Numbered from the stretch's first letter, positions 1 through 6,720 are shown. The stretch: 13,626 bases of DNA from Candidatus Methanomethylophilaceae archaeon (GCA_016296195.1 JAEDJU010000025.1:1-13626), one strand, 5' to 3'. A program made the numbers and translations. The notes: generated by a model from the sequence alone, not told the origin.

Positions 1-564
1 CTCCATGATGTCATAGGAGCTGATGAACGGGATGACGTCATCTCTGTCCAGTTCCTCCTCTCCGATGGCACGGCAACCGAGGACGAAGACATTGTCGATA
101 CCGAGGTGTTCCGAGGCCCTCCTTGTTATGCAGGCATGGCTGTTGGGGGTTCCCAGATACTCATCCCTAGAGTCGAGGTGTGCGTCGATGGAGATGAGTG
201 CGATGTCATCCTTGTCGAAGCATCTGACGATGGGGATGTTGACGGTGTGCTCTCCGCCCATGGCGATGGTGAACTTGCCCTCCCTGATGGCGGGGCCCAT
301 GCAGAAATCCACCTCGGTGAACATATCCTCGGGAGGGAAGAAATCATCGCAGTTCCCGAAGTCGCATACCTCCAGATGGTTCTGGTGTATGCCGTGCTCG
401 AAGTGGATCTCCTCAAAATTATAGGAGGCCCGCCTTATGGCGGTCGGAGCCTCCCTTGCACCTGCCTTGAAACAGCAGGTGTGGTCATACGGGATTCCGT
501 AGATGACGACATCGGCGTCGTTGTATTCTGCTTCAGCGCCAGCATAACCGATCCCGTATGACAT
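1..564 (-). CDS. speB: Agmatinase (ureohydrolase family), 3' part outside window
   Basis: The first 188 residues are present; the gene runs off the left edge. It belongs to the arginase/agmatinase family, binuclear manganese enzymes that hydrolyse agmatine to putrescine and urea in the cytoplasm. Metal-binding motifs are visible: GGEHT (H106) and SIDAHLDSR (D127, H129, D131), followed by an agmatinase-like NSHA segment at 141-144. The last conserved motif (SxDxDxxDP) would lie beyond the edge. ATG at 564-562 was chosen because a GAGGT Shine-Dalgarno sequence sits 8 nt upstream and overlaps the stop codon of the preceding aIF5A gene, 12 nt away, so the two are almost certainly cotranscribed. 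Putrescine feeds spermidine, the donor for hypusination of aIF5A, so the pairing makes functional sense. Arginase or formiminoglutamase activity is less likely given the context. Confidence 0.93.
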   Translation of the reverse strand, partial: MSYGIGYAGAEAEYNDADVVIYGIPYDHTCCFKAGAREAPTAIRRASYNFEEIHFEHGIHQNHLEVCDFGNCDDFFPPEDMFTEVDFCMGPAIREGKFTIAMGGEHTVNIPIVRCFDKDDIALISIDAHLDSRDEYLGTPNSHACITRRASEHLGIDNVFVLGCRAIGEEELDRDDVIPFISSYDIME

Positions 565-576
565 GGATTTCAGACC

Positions 577-954
577 TCACATGATCTTGTATCTGCCCAT
601 CGCGACGATGTACAGGAGCTCTCCTCCCTCCTCGACGGGCTGCTCATGGTCGGGGTTGATCTCGACAGAGATCTGCTCGAAGGTCTCAAGGTCCATGATC
701 ATGGCCTCGTTTCCGCTGATGGAGAGGACCTGTCCTTTCCTCTTGTCGATCATGGGGACCTGGACTTTTGTGCTGACAGGTCCGACGATGGACTTCTTCG
801 CGCCGGTGAAGATGCTGACTGCATCGATGTTCGCCTTTGCGGATCCGTGCTTTCCGGGCTTGGAGGTGGTGATCTTGACGATCTTACAAGGCTCCTCGTC
901 GACGTTGACGTACCTTCCCTCTTTAAGCTCCCTGATCTCTTTCATCTCCCACAT
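577..954 (-). CDS. eif5a: Translation factor aIF5A
   Basis: This 125-aa protein is the archaeal homologue of eIF5A/EF-P, which binds the ribosome and relieves stalling at proline-rich stretches. The hypusine loop SKPGKHGSAK is intact; the modified lysine is K35 with this start. An SH3-like N-domain is followed by an OB-fold C-domain, and the length is normal. The start is ambiguous. A GTG at 963 would add three residues, but a TATA box centred at 980 lies 26 nt before ATG 954, which suggests a leaderless mRNA beginning there. An AAGGTAAG sequence 8 nt upstream of the ATG could also act as a ribosome site. Speb (agmatinase) follows after 12 nt in the same operon. Hypusination would need deoxyhypusine synthase, which is not in the window. 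Confidence 0.95.
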   Translation of the reverse strand: MWEMKEIRELKEGRYVNVDEEPCKIVKITTSKPGKHGSAKANIDAVSIFTGAKKSIVGPVSTKVQVPMIDKRKGQVLSISGNEAMIMDLETFEQISVEINPDHEQPVEEGGELLYIVAMGRYKIM

Positions 955-975
955 TGGTCTCACTTACCTTTTGTG

Positions 976-984
976 TATATTAAA
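976..984 (-). promoter_or_regulatory. TATA box of the eif5A-speB operon
   Basis: On the minus strand this reads TTTAATATA, a good archaeal TATA element. Its centre lies 26 nt upstream of ATG 954, predicting a leaderless or nearly leaderless eif5A transcript. It is the nearest of three TATA-like sites in the spacer. Confidence 0.5.
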
Positions 985-1088
985 GCCGGCTTATGGCCGG
1001 TAGTTCACTTCCCTTCTGGAAGTGCAGACATACAGGCCGAACAACGTTGCGGACCTCATGTTATCTTCCACGGACATAACCCTCTGGG

Positions 1089-1100
1089 TATATATCTTTT
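1089..1100 (-). promoter_or_regulatory. Second TATA box, with purine-rich BRE, in the eif5A leader
   Basis: On the minus strand this reads AAAAAGATATAT, a purine-rich BRE-like stretch running into a TATATA core. It predicts a start near 1066 and a leader of about 110 nt ahead of eif5A that contains the two hairpins at 986-1024. Confidence 0.4.
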
Positions 1101-1172
1101 TGAGAGTCGAAAGAATTGTTCCGGTCCGTATCGGGCATGTCCTCCCCATCAATGTGATGGGTCTTGTCGGGC

Positions 1173-1227
1173 TATATCGCAAAAAACAACCTATATCGCA
1201 AGCATATCGCAACTATTTGCGATATAG
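1173..1227. repeat. Cluster of four TATCGCAA boxes (candidate operator)
   Basis: TATATCGCAA occurs at 1173-1182 and 1192-1201, CATATCGCAA at 1203-1212, and the reverse complement TTGCGATATA at 1218-1227. The last two copies form an inverted pair and the second and third are 11 bp apart, one helical turn. A TATA core (TATAAA, 1231-1236 on the minus strand) immediately precedes the cluster, so a minus-strand start near 1207 would fall inside it. That is a typical repressor position in archaea. Whether this acts as DNA operator or as RNA structure is not settled by the sequence. Confidence 0.5.
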
Positions 1228-1340
1228 TTGTTTATACTGCCTGCCAAGTCGTTTTCCTACGCTCACCATTGCGATGGACCAGACCAAGTTGCACAGGGGT
1301 TCCGATACAGGTTGTTTCCATACTCTGTATCATGGATGGT

Positions 1341-2444
1341 TCAGGCCCTCTTCGGACCCTTCCCACCCTTCCTGTTCTTGGGTTTGCCATTGCCCTTGTT
1401 GGTCTTCTGGGGCTTCTTCGGCGGATCGGGATATCTCCTCTTGATGTCCTCGACCCTCTTCTTGAATTCGTCGTTGAGGGCATCGCCACGGAACTCCCCA
1501 TGATACTGGTCGATCTTTGCTGCGATCAGGACCTTTCCCGCAAGCGCACGTGCGATGTTACCCCTCTGCCAATAGGGTGCCCTGTGGATGTCGGGGTGCT
1601 GGTAGATGACCCCATGCTTCGGCCCCTTCTTTCCGGACTTCAGGTGTCTGAACATCGCCTTCTCCGCTCCGAGCAGTTGGACCGTGGATGACGGAAGGCT
1701 CGCCAGTCTCTCCAATCCGCCGGCGAGGGAGATCATCCTCGCGGCGAGGGGTCCGCCGAGCATGGCGCACATGTTGGGGCAGGTGGCCTCCACGATACCC
1801 TGGATGTACTCCTCAGTACGGGTCCTGTCATCGTAGAGACGGTAGAGGGTGTCCGCCAGGTCCTGTACCGCACGCATGTCGTCCGGGTCGAACTCCGAAC
1901 CGATGGACTCGATCTCGATGCCCAGTTCCTCGATTATGCCATCCCTGTCACCGTATCTGGCTATCAGGTCGGCGTATCTCTCGTCATGGGCGTAGTCGGC
2001 CAGTTCGGGGAAGTGCATCCCGTACCATTCGTGCAGACGCTCGTTGTAGAGGTTGATGGTGGCGATCTGGTCGTCCAGGTTCCTTATGGCCTGGACCAGG
2101 TTCCTGTCCCTTGGCACGGGCTCCGATGTCCTGAGCTTTCCGAGACCCATCATGACCTCGTGCATGAACGCGTCATCGTAGCCGTATTTCTGAGGGGTTA
2201 TGAACGATGAATCGAAGAGCTCCGGTTTACCGAGTTCGGACTGCCTGCGGTCGGAGACGGCGACCTTTCCATCCACAAGGGATGCGAGCTCCCTCTCCTC
2301 ATCCAGGATCGATCCCCTCTGGACGGTGGCGAGTTTCTCCGCCACGGTCTGTGCATCGTGGGGCATCAACCTCTTCTCGATGATCCTCCCGGATTTCTCG
2401 TCGCAGAGGAAGACTCCGAACCATTTCGTGACTATTATCGCCAT
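1341..2444 (-). CDS. nop5: Nop5 (Nop56/58-type) box C/D RNP scaffold protein
   Basis: This 367-aa protein is the archaeal Nop5 scaffold, which joins L7Ae-bound C/D guide RNA to the methyltransferase fibrillarin for 2'-O-methylation of rRNA and tRNA. The N-terminal fibrillarin-binding domain (about 1-110) is followed by a coiled-coil region (about 115-215) and the Nop domain (about 216-340), which has the signature GAEKAMFRHL at 259-268 and the segment PKHGVIYQHP at 275-284. A lysine-, glycine- and proline-rich tail (341-367) is probably disordered. ATG 2444 was chosen over GTG 2450 because the GAGG site lies 8 nt before the ATG but only 2-3 nt before the GTG. The aldolase stop is just upstream, so nop5 is the last gene of an mtnA-aldolase-nop5 operon. 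Fibrillarin, its usual neighbour, is not adjacent. Confidence 0.95.
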   Translation of the reverse strand: MAIIVTKWFGVFLCDEKSGRIIEKRLMPHDAQTVAEKLATVQRGSILDEERELASLVDGKVAVSDRRQSELGKPELFDSSFITPQKYGYDDAFMHEVMMGLGKLRTSEPVPRDRNLVQAIRNLDDQIATINLYNERLHEWYGMHFPELADYAHDERYADLIARYGDRDGIIEELGIEIESIGSEFDPDDMRAVQDLADTLYRLYDDRTRTEEYIQGIVEATCPNMCAMLGGPLAARMISLAGGLERLASLPSSTVQLLGAEKAMFRHLKSGKKGPKHGVIYQHPDIHRAPYWQRGNIARALAGKVLIAAKIDQYHGEFRGDALNDEFKKRVEDIKRRYPDPPKKPQKTNKGNGKPKNRKGGKGPKRA

Positions 2445-2446
2445 GC

Positions 2447-3052
2447 TCACATCCTCGAGAGCTTCTCTATCTCATCCGCCGGGAGGTCCTCCACATCACC
2501 GACGAGCAGTTGCAGCCTGGCCTGGAACTCCAGCTCCTCCATCCTGTTGTAGGCCTCCTCCAAGGTGCGTCCCTGGGTAAGTGCACCGTGTCTCGCCATG
2601 AGCATCGCTCTGGCATCGGAGTGTTCGGCGACAGCATCCACAAGTTCCTGGGAACCGGGTGTGAAGTATCCTATCATGGGTACGGATCCGAGGAGGAGGA
2701 CCCCCTCGGGTGTGATATTGCATTTGATGGGTTCGTTCCTGACCGCGAGTGTGGTGCAGTGCAGAGGGTGGCAGTGGACAACGGCCCCTGTGTCGGGGTT
2801 GGCGTTGTACAGGGCAAGGTGGAACCTGTGCTCGATGGACGGCTTTCCCTCGGAGAGGACGGAACCGTCCGTTCCGATCAGGACCATGTCCTCGGGCTGG
2901 AGGAGTCCCTTATTCCTTCCGGATGGTGTTATGAGGACCTCGGAGTCACCGATCCTGATGCTCATGTTGCCGCCCGCGGAGACGGTGAGCTGTCTGTCAT
3001 AGAGCATCTTGCAGACCGATGCCAGTTTCTCCCTGGCGTATCTCTCGTTCAC
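2447..3052 (-). CDS. Class II aldolase/adducin family protein, likely methylthioribulose-1-P (deoxypentulose-P) aldolase
   Basis: A 201-aa zinc-dependent class II aldolase of the fuculose-1-phosphate aldolase fold. The zinc ligands H93 and H95 (VVHCHP) and H155 (MARHG) are present, as is the catalytic glutamate E74 in KPSIEH; the N-terminal GGNMSIR and TPSGRNKG segments bind phosphate in this family. GTG 3052 overlaps the mtnA stop by 4 nt, preceded by AGGTGG at 5 nt spacing, so translation is coupled. Behind an MtnA isomerase, the likely substrate is 5-methylthioribulose-1-phosphate or 5-deoxyribulose-1-phosphate, split to dihydroxyacetone phosphate plus an aldehyde, as in the shunt described in Rhodospirillum, Escherichia coli and Methanocaldococcus. 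An MtnB-type dehydratase has the same fold and cannot be excluded, but no later MtnC or MtnD step is seen here. Confidence 0.85.
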   Translation of the reverse strand: MNERYAREKLASVCKMLYDRQLTVSAGGNMSIRIGDSEVLITPSGRNKGLLQPEDMVLIGTDGSVLSEGKPSIEHRFHLALYNANPDTGAVVHCHPLHCTTLAVRNEPIKCNITPEGVLLLGSVPMIGYFTPGSQELVDAVAEHSDARAMLMARHGALTQGRTLEEAYNRMEELEFQARLQLLVGDVEDLPADEIEKLSRM

Positions 3053-4047
3053 TGGACCACCTTGTGTATCTCATCCGGCGTCAGGATTCCCTTCTCGGTG
3101 ATGAAGCCGGTGACGAACTCGGCGGGTGTGACATCGAAGGCGGGATTGAGTGCCTTGGATCCGACGGGTGCGATCCTGATGTCCCTCACCATGGTGACCT
3201 CCTCCTCGGACCTCTGCTCGATGACGATGTCCTCACCGGTCTTGGTGGAGAAGTCGAAGGTGGAGATGGGTGCCGCCACGTAGAACGGGATGCCGAAGTG
3301 CTTGGCGACGATGGCCTTGTCGAAGGTTCCGATCTTGTTCGCGAAGTCACCGTTGGCGGCTATCCTGTCTGCTCCGGTGATGATCATGTCCACTCCCTTG
3401 GACATGTAGTAGGCGGATGCCCCGTCGGGGATGATCGCATGGTCGATTCCCTCCTGGTTGAGTTCCCATGCGGTGAGCTGCATACCCTGGAGACGGGGTC
3501 TGGTCTCGGATGCGTAGACGAAGAACCTCTTGCCCTGCTCCCAGGCCTTTCTCATGGGTGCCAGTGCGGTTCCGACATCGACGGTCGCCAGAGCTCCGGC
3601 GTTGCAGTGAGTCATCAGTTTCATGCCGTCCTTGATGAGCTCCGCACCGTACTCGCCGATGAGGGTGCACTTGTCGACCATCATTTGTGCGTATCCGTCA
3701 GCGGCCTCGATGGGGTCCGCCCCGTCCTTCAATCTGGAGTACATGTGGTCGACGGCGTAGAACAGGTCGTTGGCGGTGGGTCTCGCCGCCTTGATGTCCT
3801 TCGCGGCCTGGTCGAGATCGCATCCCTTCAGGGCGGCCATGCACATGGCGTACGCGGCGGTAGCACCTATGGATGGGGCTCCGCGTGTGGTCATGTTGCG
3901 GATGGCCTCCGCTATGTCCAGATAGTTGTCGAAGTCAACCAGTACGATCTTGGCCGGGAGTTCCCTCTGGTCGATCATACGGATCTTGCCATCCTGGAAC
4001 CATACCGCTCTGATGTCGCATCTCTTTCCGTCGATTGTGGCCTTCAT
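3049..4047 (-). CDS. mtnA: S-methyl-5-thioribose-1-phosphate isomerase
   Basis: MtnA belongs to the eIF2B-like isomerase family and converts the aldose S-methylthioribose-1-phosphate to the ketose, a step in recycling methylthioadenosine or 5'-deoxyadenosine. Numbered from ATG 4047 (332 aa), it shows RGAPSIG (56-62), the catalytic cysteine C148 in THCNAGALAT, the ETRPRLQG segment, and the catalytic aspartate D227 in TGADRIAANGD. These favour MtnA over ribose-1,5-bisphosphate isomerase or eIF2B subunits, though the families overlap. ATG 4047 was chosen because AAGGTG lies 6 nt upstream; the GTG at 4056 is part of that ribosome site. A TATA box centred at 4087 predicts a leader of about 13 nt. 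The gene leads the mtnA-aldolase-nop5 operon and diverges from a wHTH regulator. Confidence 0.92.
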   Translation of the reverse strand: MKATIDGKRCDIRAVWFQDGKIRMIDQRELPAKIVLVDFDNYLDIAEAIRNMTTRGAPSIGATAAYAMCMAALKGCDLDQAAKDIKAARPTANDLFYAVDHMYSRLKDGADPIEAADGYAQMMVDKCTLIGEYGAELIKDGMKLMTHCNAGALATVDVGTALAPMRKAWEQGKRFFVYASETRPRLQGMQLTAWELNQEGIDHAIIPDGASAYYMSKGVDMIITGADRIAANGDFANKIGTFDKAIVAKHFGIPFYVAAPISTFDFSTKTGEDIVIEQRSEEEVTMVRDIRIAPVGSKALNPAFDVTPAEFVTGFITEKGILTPDEIHKVVQ

Positions 4048-4082
4048 GTGCTGCACCTTATAAACGACCCATCGACAATCCC

Positions 4083-4090
4083 GTTATAAT
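4083..4090 (-). promoter_or_regulatory. TATA box of the mtnA operon
   Basis: On the minus strand this reads ATTATAAC, centred about 40 nt before ATG 4047. The predicted start is near 4060, leaving a short leader that carries the AAGGTG ribosome site. The alternating inverted repeat at 4089-4115 lies directly upstream, where an activator or BRE-covering repressor would bind. Confidence 0.5.
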
Positions 4091-4115
4091 ATGTGCGCAC
4101 GCACACGTGCGCGTG
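4089..4115. repeat. Alternating purine-pyrimidine inverted repeat between mtnA and the regulator
   Basis: For 27 nt every base alternates purine and pyrimidine. Inside are the perfect palindrome GTGCGCAC (4093-4100) and an inverted repeat with arms GCGCACG (4095-4101) and CGTGCGC (4106-4112) separated by CACA. Such sequence is prone to Z-DNA or cruciform formation and also has the symmetry of a dimer operator. It abuts the mtnA TATA box and lies about 135 bp from the start of the divergent regulator. Confidence 0.55.
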
Positions 4116-4213
4116 GGAGATGCGGGAGGCGAACCCTATCTTCATTCTATATAATCAATATTCTCTACGAAGTTCCTGTTTTTTGAGGTTTGTACACATA
4201 TTCATGCATCGCC

Positions 4214-4220
4214 TTTTTAT
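4214..4220 (+). promoter_or_regulatory. TATA-like box of the wHTH regulator
   Basis: TTTTTAT is centred 33 nt before GTG 4250, predicting a leader of only about 6 nt. It supports GTG 4250 as the start rather than the upstream TTG at 4190, which would precede the predicted transcript start. Confidence 0.4.
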
Positions 4221-4249
4221 CTGGTCAGCCCATATTCAGTCTGATTACT

Positions 4250-5014
4250 GTGAACGACGGACCACTCACTGATTTCGAGTTGTATTATACCAAGAACGGG
4301 CTGGTGCAGGTATCGAACGATGTGAGGCGTCGTATCCTTTCCGAACTCAAGGACAGGAACCTGTCGCTCACCGAACTGTCCCGTATCATGGGCAAGGCCC
4401 AATCCACATTGTCCGTCCATCTGGACAAGATGGTCGCGGACGGTCTGATCTCCGCCCATGACGATCCGGAGGACAGCAGGAGGAAGATCTACTCACTGGT
4501 CTCCATCATGCTCGCCCATTCCAAGCCCCCGTCGGACGATTCCATGAACCTGGCCATCAAGGCCCTGAGTGATTTCGCCAACGATCCCGAGAAGATGCGT
4601 GATGCGATCCTCCGTTTCATATTCCTGGGATTCGACGGTATGGGTCTGTCCATCGGGCCTATGGCGCACATCCTCGGAAGGATCCATGCCATGGCACTCG
4701 GAGGTTCCCTCACCGGCGGAAGCATAGAGGACACGGTCTCCAATGCGAGGGATTACTACAGGCGCATGGGTCTCGGGGATGCCAGTGTGTTCTCCCTCAA
4801 GCCCCTGACGATCATCATCAAGGATGACATGCCCTTCACGGAGGGTTCGGAGAAATCCCTCGGAAAGTACGCATCCGGATTCTTCTGCAAGGTGCTCGAG
4901 GATGCCACCGGGAAGACGTACGATGTGGTCAGCAGTGAGGTCTTCGGTTCCGAGTTCAACTATTACCGCTTCGTGATGGAGCCTTCGGCGAAGGTTCTGG
5001 AGAACAAGAACTGA
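4250..5014 (+). CDS. Winged-helix (ArsR/MarR-like) transcriptional regulator with C-terminal V4R-like sensor
   Basis: A 254-aa predicted DNA-binding regulator. Residues 18-85 form a winged helix: a first helix NDVRRRILSEL, the helix-turn-helix SLTELSRIMGKAQSTLSVHL, and a wing with DPEDSRRKIYSL. Residues 100-165 are helical, and 170-246 resemble the V4R small-molecule-binding fold (YYRRMG through YYRFVMEP); that second call is tentative. GTG 4250 was preferred because a TTTTTAT box centred at 4217 lies 33 nt upstream and the reading frame before it is weakly protein-like, although a TTG at 4190 stays open. The gene diverges from mtnA and converges on arfC (8-nt gap). It may control itself and the mtnA operon through the inverted repeat in the shared spacer. 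The ligand is unknown; a cysteine (C213) in the sensor domain could matter. Confidence 0.8.
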   Translation: MNDGPLTDFELYYTKNGLVQVSNDVRRRILSELKDRNLSLTELSRIMGKAQSTLSVHLDKMVADGLISAHDDPEDSRRKIYSLVSIMLAHSKPPSDDSMNLAIKALSDFANDPEKMRDAILRFIFLGFDGMGLSIGPMAHILGRIHAMALGGSLTGGSIEDTVSNARDYYRRMGLGDASVFSLKPLTIIIKDDMPFTEGSEKSLGKYASGFFCKVLEDATGKTYDVVSSEVFGSEFNYYRFVMEPSAKVLENKN

Positions 5015-5022
5015 GGTCGTTC

Positions 5023-5658
5023 TCACTCGTATCTCGGTTCGAACGTCAGGAGCGCACCGTTTCCGAGGACCTCGAAGTCCTTCAGTTCCAGTTTGATCCC
5101 GTTCTCGGCCACCCATCCATCACCATCGCACGGTGTGGGTGCGTTCGCTCCACCGATGACCAGTCCGCCGACGAACACTGAGTAGCGGTCCACCATCCTT
5201 GCCTTGAACAAGGATGCGATGGTCCTTCCGCCACCTTCCACGAGGATGTTCTCGATACCGATCTCCTCGGCCAGCTCCTCCATGACCTTGTCGAGGTCTA
5301 TGCTGTCCTTGCCGGCCCTGATGATCTCCTCGCAGTCCCATTCCACGTCGCAATCCTCGAGGGTGACCATCACCGTGGGGGCCCTCTCGTCCAGCACCTG
5401 GGCGTCTTCGGGCGTCCTTCCATGTGGATCGAGGACAACACGTATGGGATTGGTGTCGTAATCACCGTCTTTGAATGTCAGATGGGGGTCGTCCGCGACT
5501 ATGGTTCCGACTCCGACCATGATGGCATCGTATTTCTTGCGGAGGTTCTTGACCCTGGTCTTGTCCTCATCGGAGGATATCCTGACCTGTGTGCGGTCCT
5601 CTCCCGCGAGTTTTCCGTCTGCGGACATTGCACAGTTAACGTGGATGAACGGCCTCAT
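5023..5658 (-). CDS. arfC: 2,5-diamino-6-ribosylamino-4(3H)-pyrimidinone 5'-phosphate reductase
   Basis: This 211-aa protein has the RibD C-terminal reductase (DHFR-like) fold. In archaea it uses NAD(P)H to reduce the ribosyl group of the riboflavin precursor, feeding FAD, FMN and deazaflavin synthesis. Seen in the sequence are MSADGKLA (11-18), VGVGTIVADDPHL (48-60), the DP(H)G segment near 77-80, and LVEGGG (139-144), the usual family signatures. The deaminase domain of bacterial RibD is absent, as expected for the archaeal RIB7-type enzyme. ATG 5658 was chosen because GGTGAG lies 4 nt upstream; a GTG at 5667 falls within that site. The start overlaps the 3' end of rtcA by 23 nt, indicating translational coupling. 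Confidence 0.93.
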   Translation of the reverse strand: MRPFIHVNCAMSADGKLAGEDRTQVRISSDEDKTRVKNLRKKYDAIMVGVGTIVADDPHLTFKDGDYDTNPIRVVLDPHGRTPEDAQVLDERAPTVMVTLEDCDVEWDCEEIIRAGKDSIDLDKVMEELAEEIGIENILVEGGGRTIASLFKARMVDRYSVFVGGLVIGGANAPTPCDGDGWVAENGIKLELKDFEVLGNGALLTFEPRYE

Positions 5659-6691
5659 TGTTCTCACCGGGTGTCACAGTGAACTTGTAGACATCATCTT
5701 TCCTCTCCACGCCGAACTTCACATCGAGGAACGATTCCAAGGTGTCCATCTGGCTCAGGAGATGTTTGCTGATGCGTGATACGGAGAATGCGCTCTTCCC
5801 CTCGCCCATCGCCATGTACGGGAGTAGCTGGTCCGCGGTGTGGACGTCCATGGTCGCCCCGCTGGTCATCTCCCTCAGGAGGTCGGTGGCCGCATCCTCT
5901 CCCGCCTTGTCCGCGGTGTGTCCGCGTGATGTCAGTGCGTTGCTTCCGAGCATACCGTTCTCGAACTCCGCAACCAGGACCACCCCGGCTCCGCGGGAAT
6001 CCCCTTCGGTCTTCTGCACATCGAACTCGACATCGGCGACGGGTGCGAGTGTGTCCTCGCAGCTTCTGATGATATCCTTGGTTATCCAGTCCGGAAGGCG
6101 CTGGCTGAAGCACACTCCCCTGATGGCGACCAGATCTCCGAGGGATTCTATCTCCAGCGGATGGATGTTCCCTATTGGATCCAGGCTGGCGATGACGCGT
6201 CCTCCCCCCTGGGGGTAGAATCCGCGTTCGATTATCCTCACATCCGCGTTTATGCCCATCCTGCCCATCAGTGGGAACAGGAGGTGTTGGTACGAATCGA
6301 TAGGGGGAGCCCACATGACGTTGGTCCCTCCGCTGATGTCCACGGTCAGTCTCTTCTTATGGTTCCTCGCGGCCAGCAACATGGCCTGGAGGACGAGACT
6401 GACGCTTCCCGCGGTCCCGATGTTCATCTGGATGTCGTAGACGTGTTCGTTTCCGGGTTCGAAGAGAAGTTCCCTCGAACCGATCGTGTTGCCTGTGACC
6501 TGGGATCCTGCCATCTCCGCAACGGCGTTCACCGCGGCACAGTGCTGCTTGGAGAGACCGTTGGTGGGCCTGTTCTCCCTTATGCGGGTGAGGTGTGTGG
6601 GTCTGCCGGTGACCGTGGCCATGGCTACGGAGGTACGGACCATCTGTCCTCCTCCCTCTCCCCTTGAGCCGTCGATCTCCAGCATGTCCAT
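5636..6691 (-). CDS. rtcA: RNA 3'-terminal phosphate cyclase
   Basis: RtcA (351 aa, normal length) converts RNA 3'-phosphate ends to 2',3'-cyclic phosphates using ATP, with a covalent histidine-AMP intermediate. The N-terminal GSRGEGGGQMVRTS motif (8-21), the RPTNGLSKQH segment (41-50), the IERGFYPQGGG segment (154-164) and the catalytic histidine H284 in DVHTADQLLPYMA are all intact. A second ATG at 6685 is possible; ATG 6691 fits a TATA box (centre 6717) 26 nt upstream, which suggests leaderless translation since no ribosome site is visible. It ends with TAA, the only non-TGA stop in the window, and overlaps arfC by 23 nt. It lies directly downstream of a tRNA-Gly gene on the same strand; its link to riboflavin synthesis looks organisational rather than functional. 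Confidence 0.95.
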   Translation of the reverse strand: MDMLEIDGSRGEGGGQMVRTSVAMATVTGRPTHLTRIRENRPTNGLSKQHCAAVNAVAEMAGSQVTGNTIGSRELLFEPGNEHVYDIQMNIGTAGSVSLVLQAMLLAARNHKKRLTVDISGGTNVMWAPPIDSYQHLLFPLMGRMGINADVRIIERGFYPQGGGRVIASLDPIGNIHPLEIESLGDLVAIRGVCFSQRLPDWITKDIIRSCEDTLAPVADVEFDVQKTEGDSRGAGVVLVAEFENGMLGSNALTSRGHTADKAGEDAATDLLREMTSGATMDVHTADQLLPYMAMGEGKSAFSVSRISKHLLSQMDTLESFLDVKFGVERKDDVYKFTVTPGENNEAVHPR

Positions 6692-6713
6692 GGTTTTCCC
6701 GATGAACGAATTC

Positions 6714-6720
6714 CTAATAA
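6714..6720 (-). promoter_or_regulatory. TATA box of the rtcA-arfC operon
   Basis: On the minus strand this reads TTATTAG, centred 26 nt before ATG 6691, the spacing expected for a leaderless transcript. Confidence 0.45.

Larger units (their letters stand above)
964..1340. other. 377-bp spacer between nop5 and eif5A, no convincing gene
   Basis: No convincing protein gene was found here. The spacer holds several perfect inverted repeats: CCGGC/GCCGG at 986-1000, CACTTCC/GGAAGTG at 1006-1024 (7-bp stem, 5-nt loop), CCCATCA/TGATGGG at 1145-1161 (7-bp stem, 3-nt loop) and GATACAG/CTGTATC at 1304-1331. It also holds three minus-strand TATA-like boxes (centres near 980, 1092 and 1233) and a cluster of four TATCGCAA boxes at 1173-1227. 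A minus-strand transcript starting near 1066 or 1207 would give eif5A a long structured leader or form a separate small RNA. I could not pair a convincing box C with a box D, so a C/D guide RNA is not claimed. Confidence 0.5.

Noticed and set aside
106..561. A 151-codon plus-strand open frame at the left edge
   Set aside because: It lies antisense to agmatinase, whose metal-binding motifs are intact on the minus strand.
991..1212. A 73-codon minus-strand open frame in the nop5-eif5A spacer
   Set aside because: It would start at TTG inside the TATCGCAA cluster, has no ribosome site and no protein-like motif, and spans several hairpins and a TATA box.
1173..1227. Short repeats as a possible CRISPR array
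   Set aside because: The units are only about 10 bp, irregularly spaced, and one is inverted, which fits an operator cluster and not a repeat-spacer array.
964..1340. A box C/D guide RNA near nop5
   Set aside because: No properly spaced pair of RTGATGA and CTGA boxes was found on either strand.
3019..4089. A 356-codon plus-strand open frame opposite mtnA and the aldolase
   Set aside because: It is a mirror of the codon bias of the minus-strand mtnA gene; the product has no recognisable motif and the mtnA active-site motifs on the other strand are decisive.
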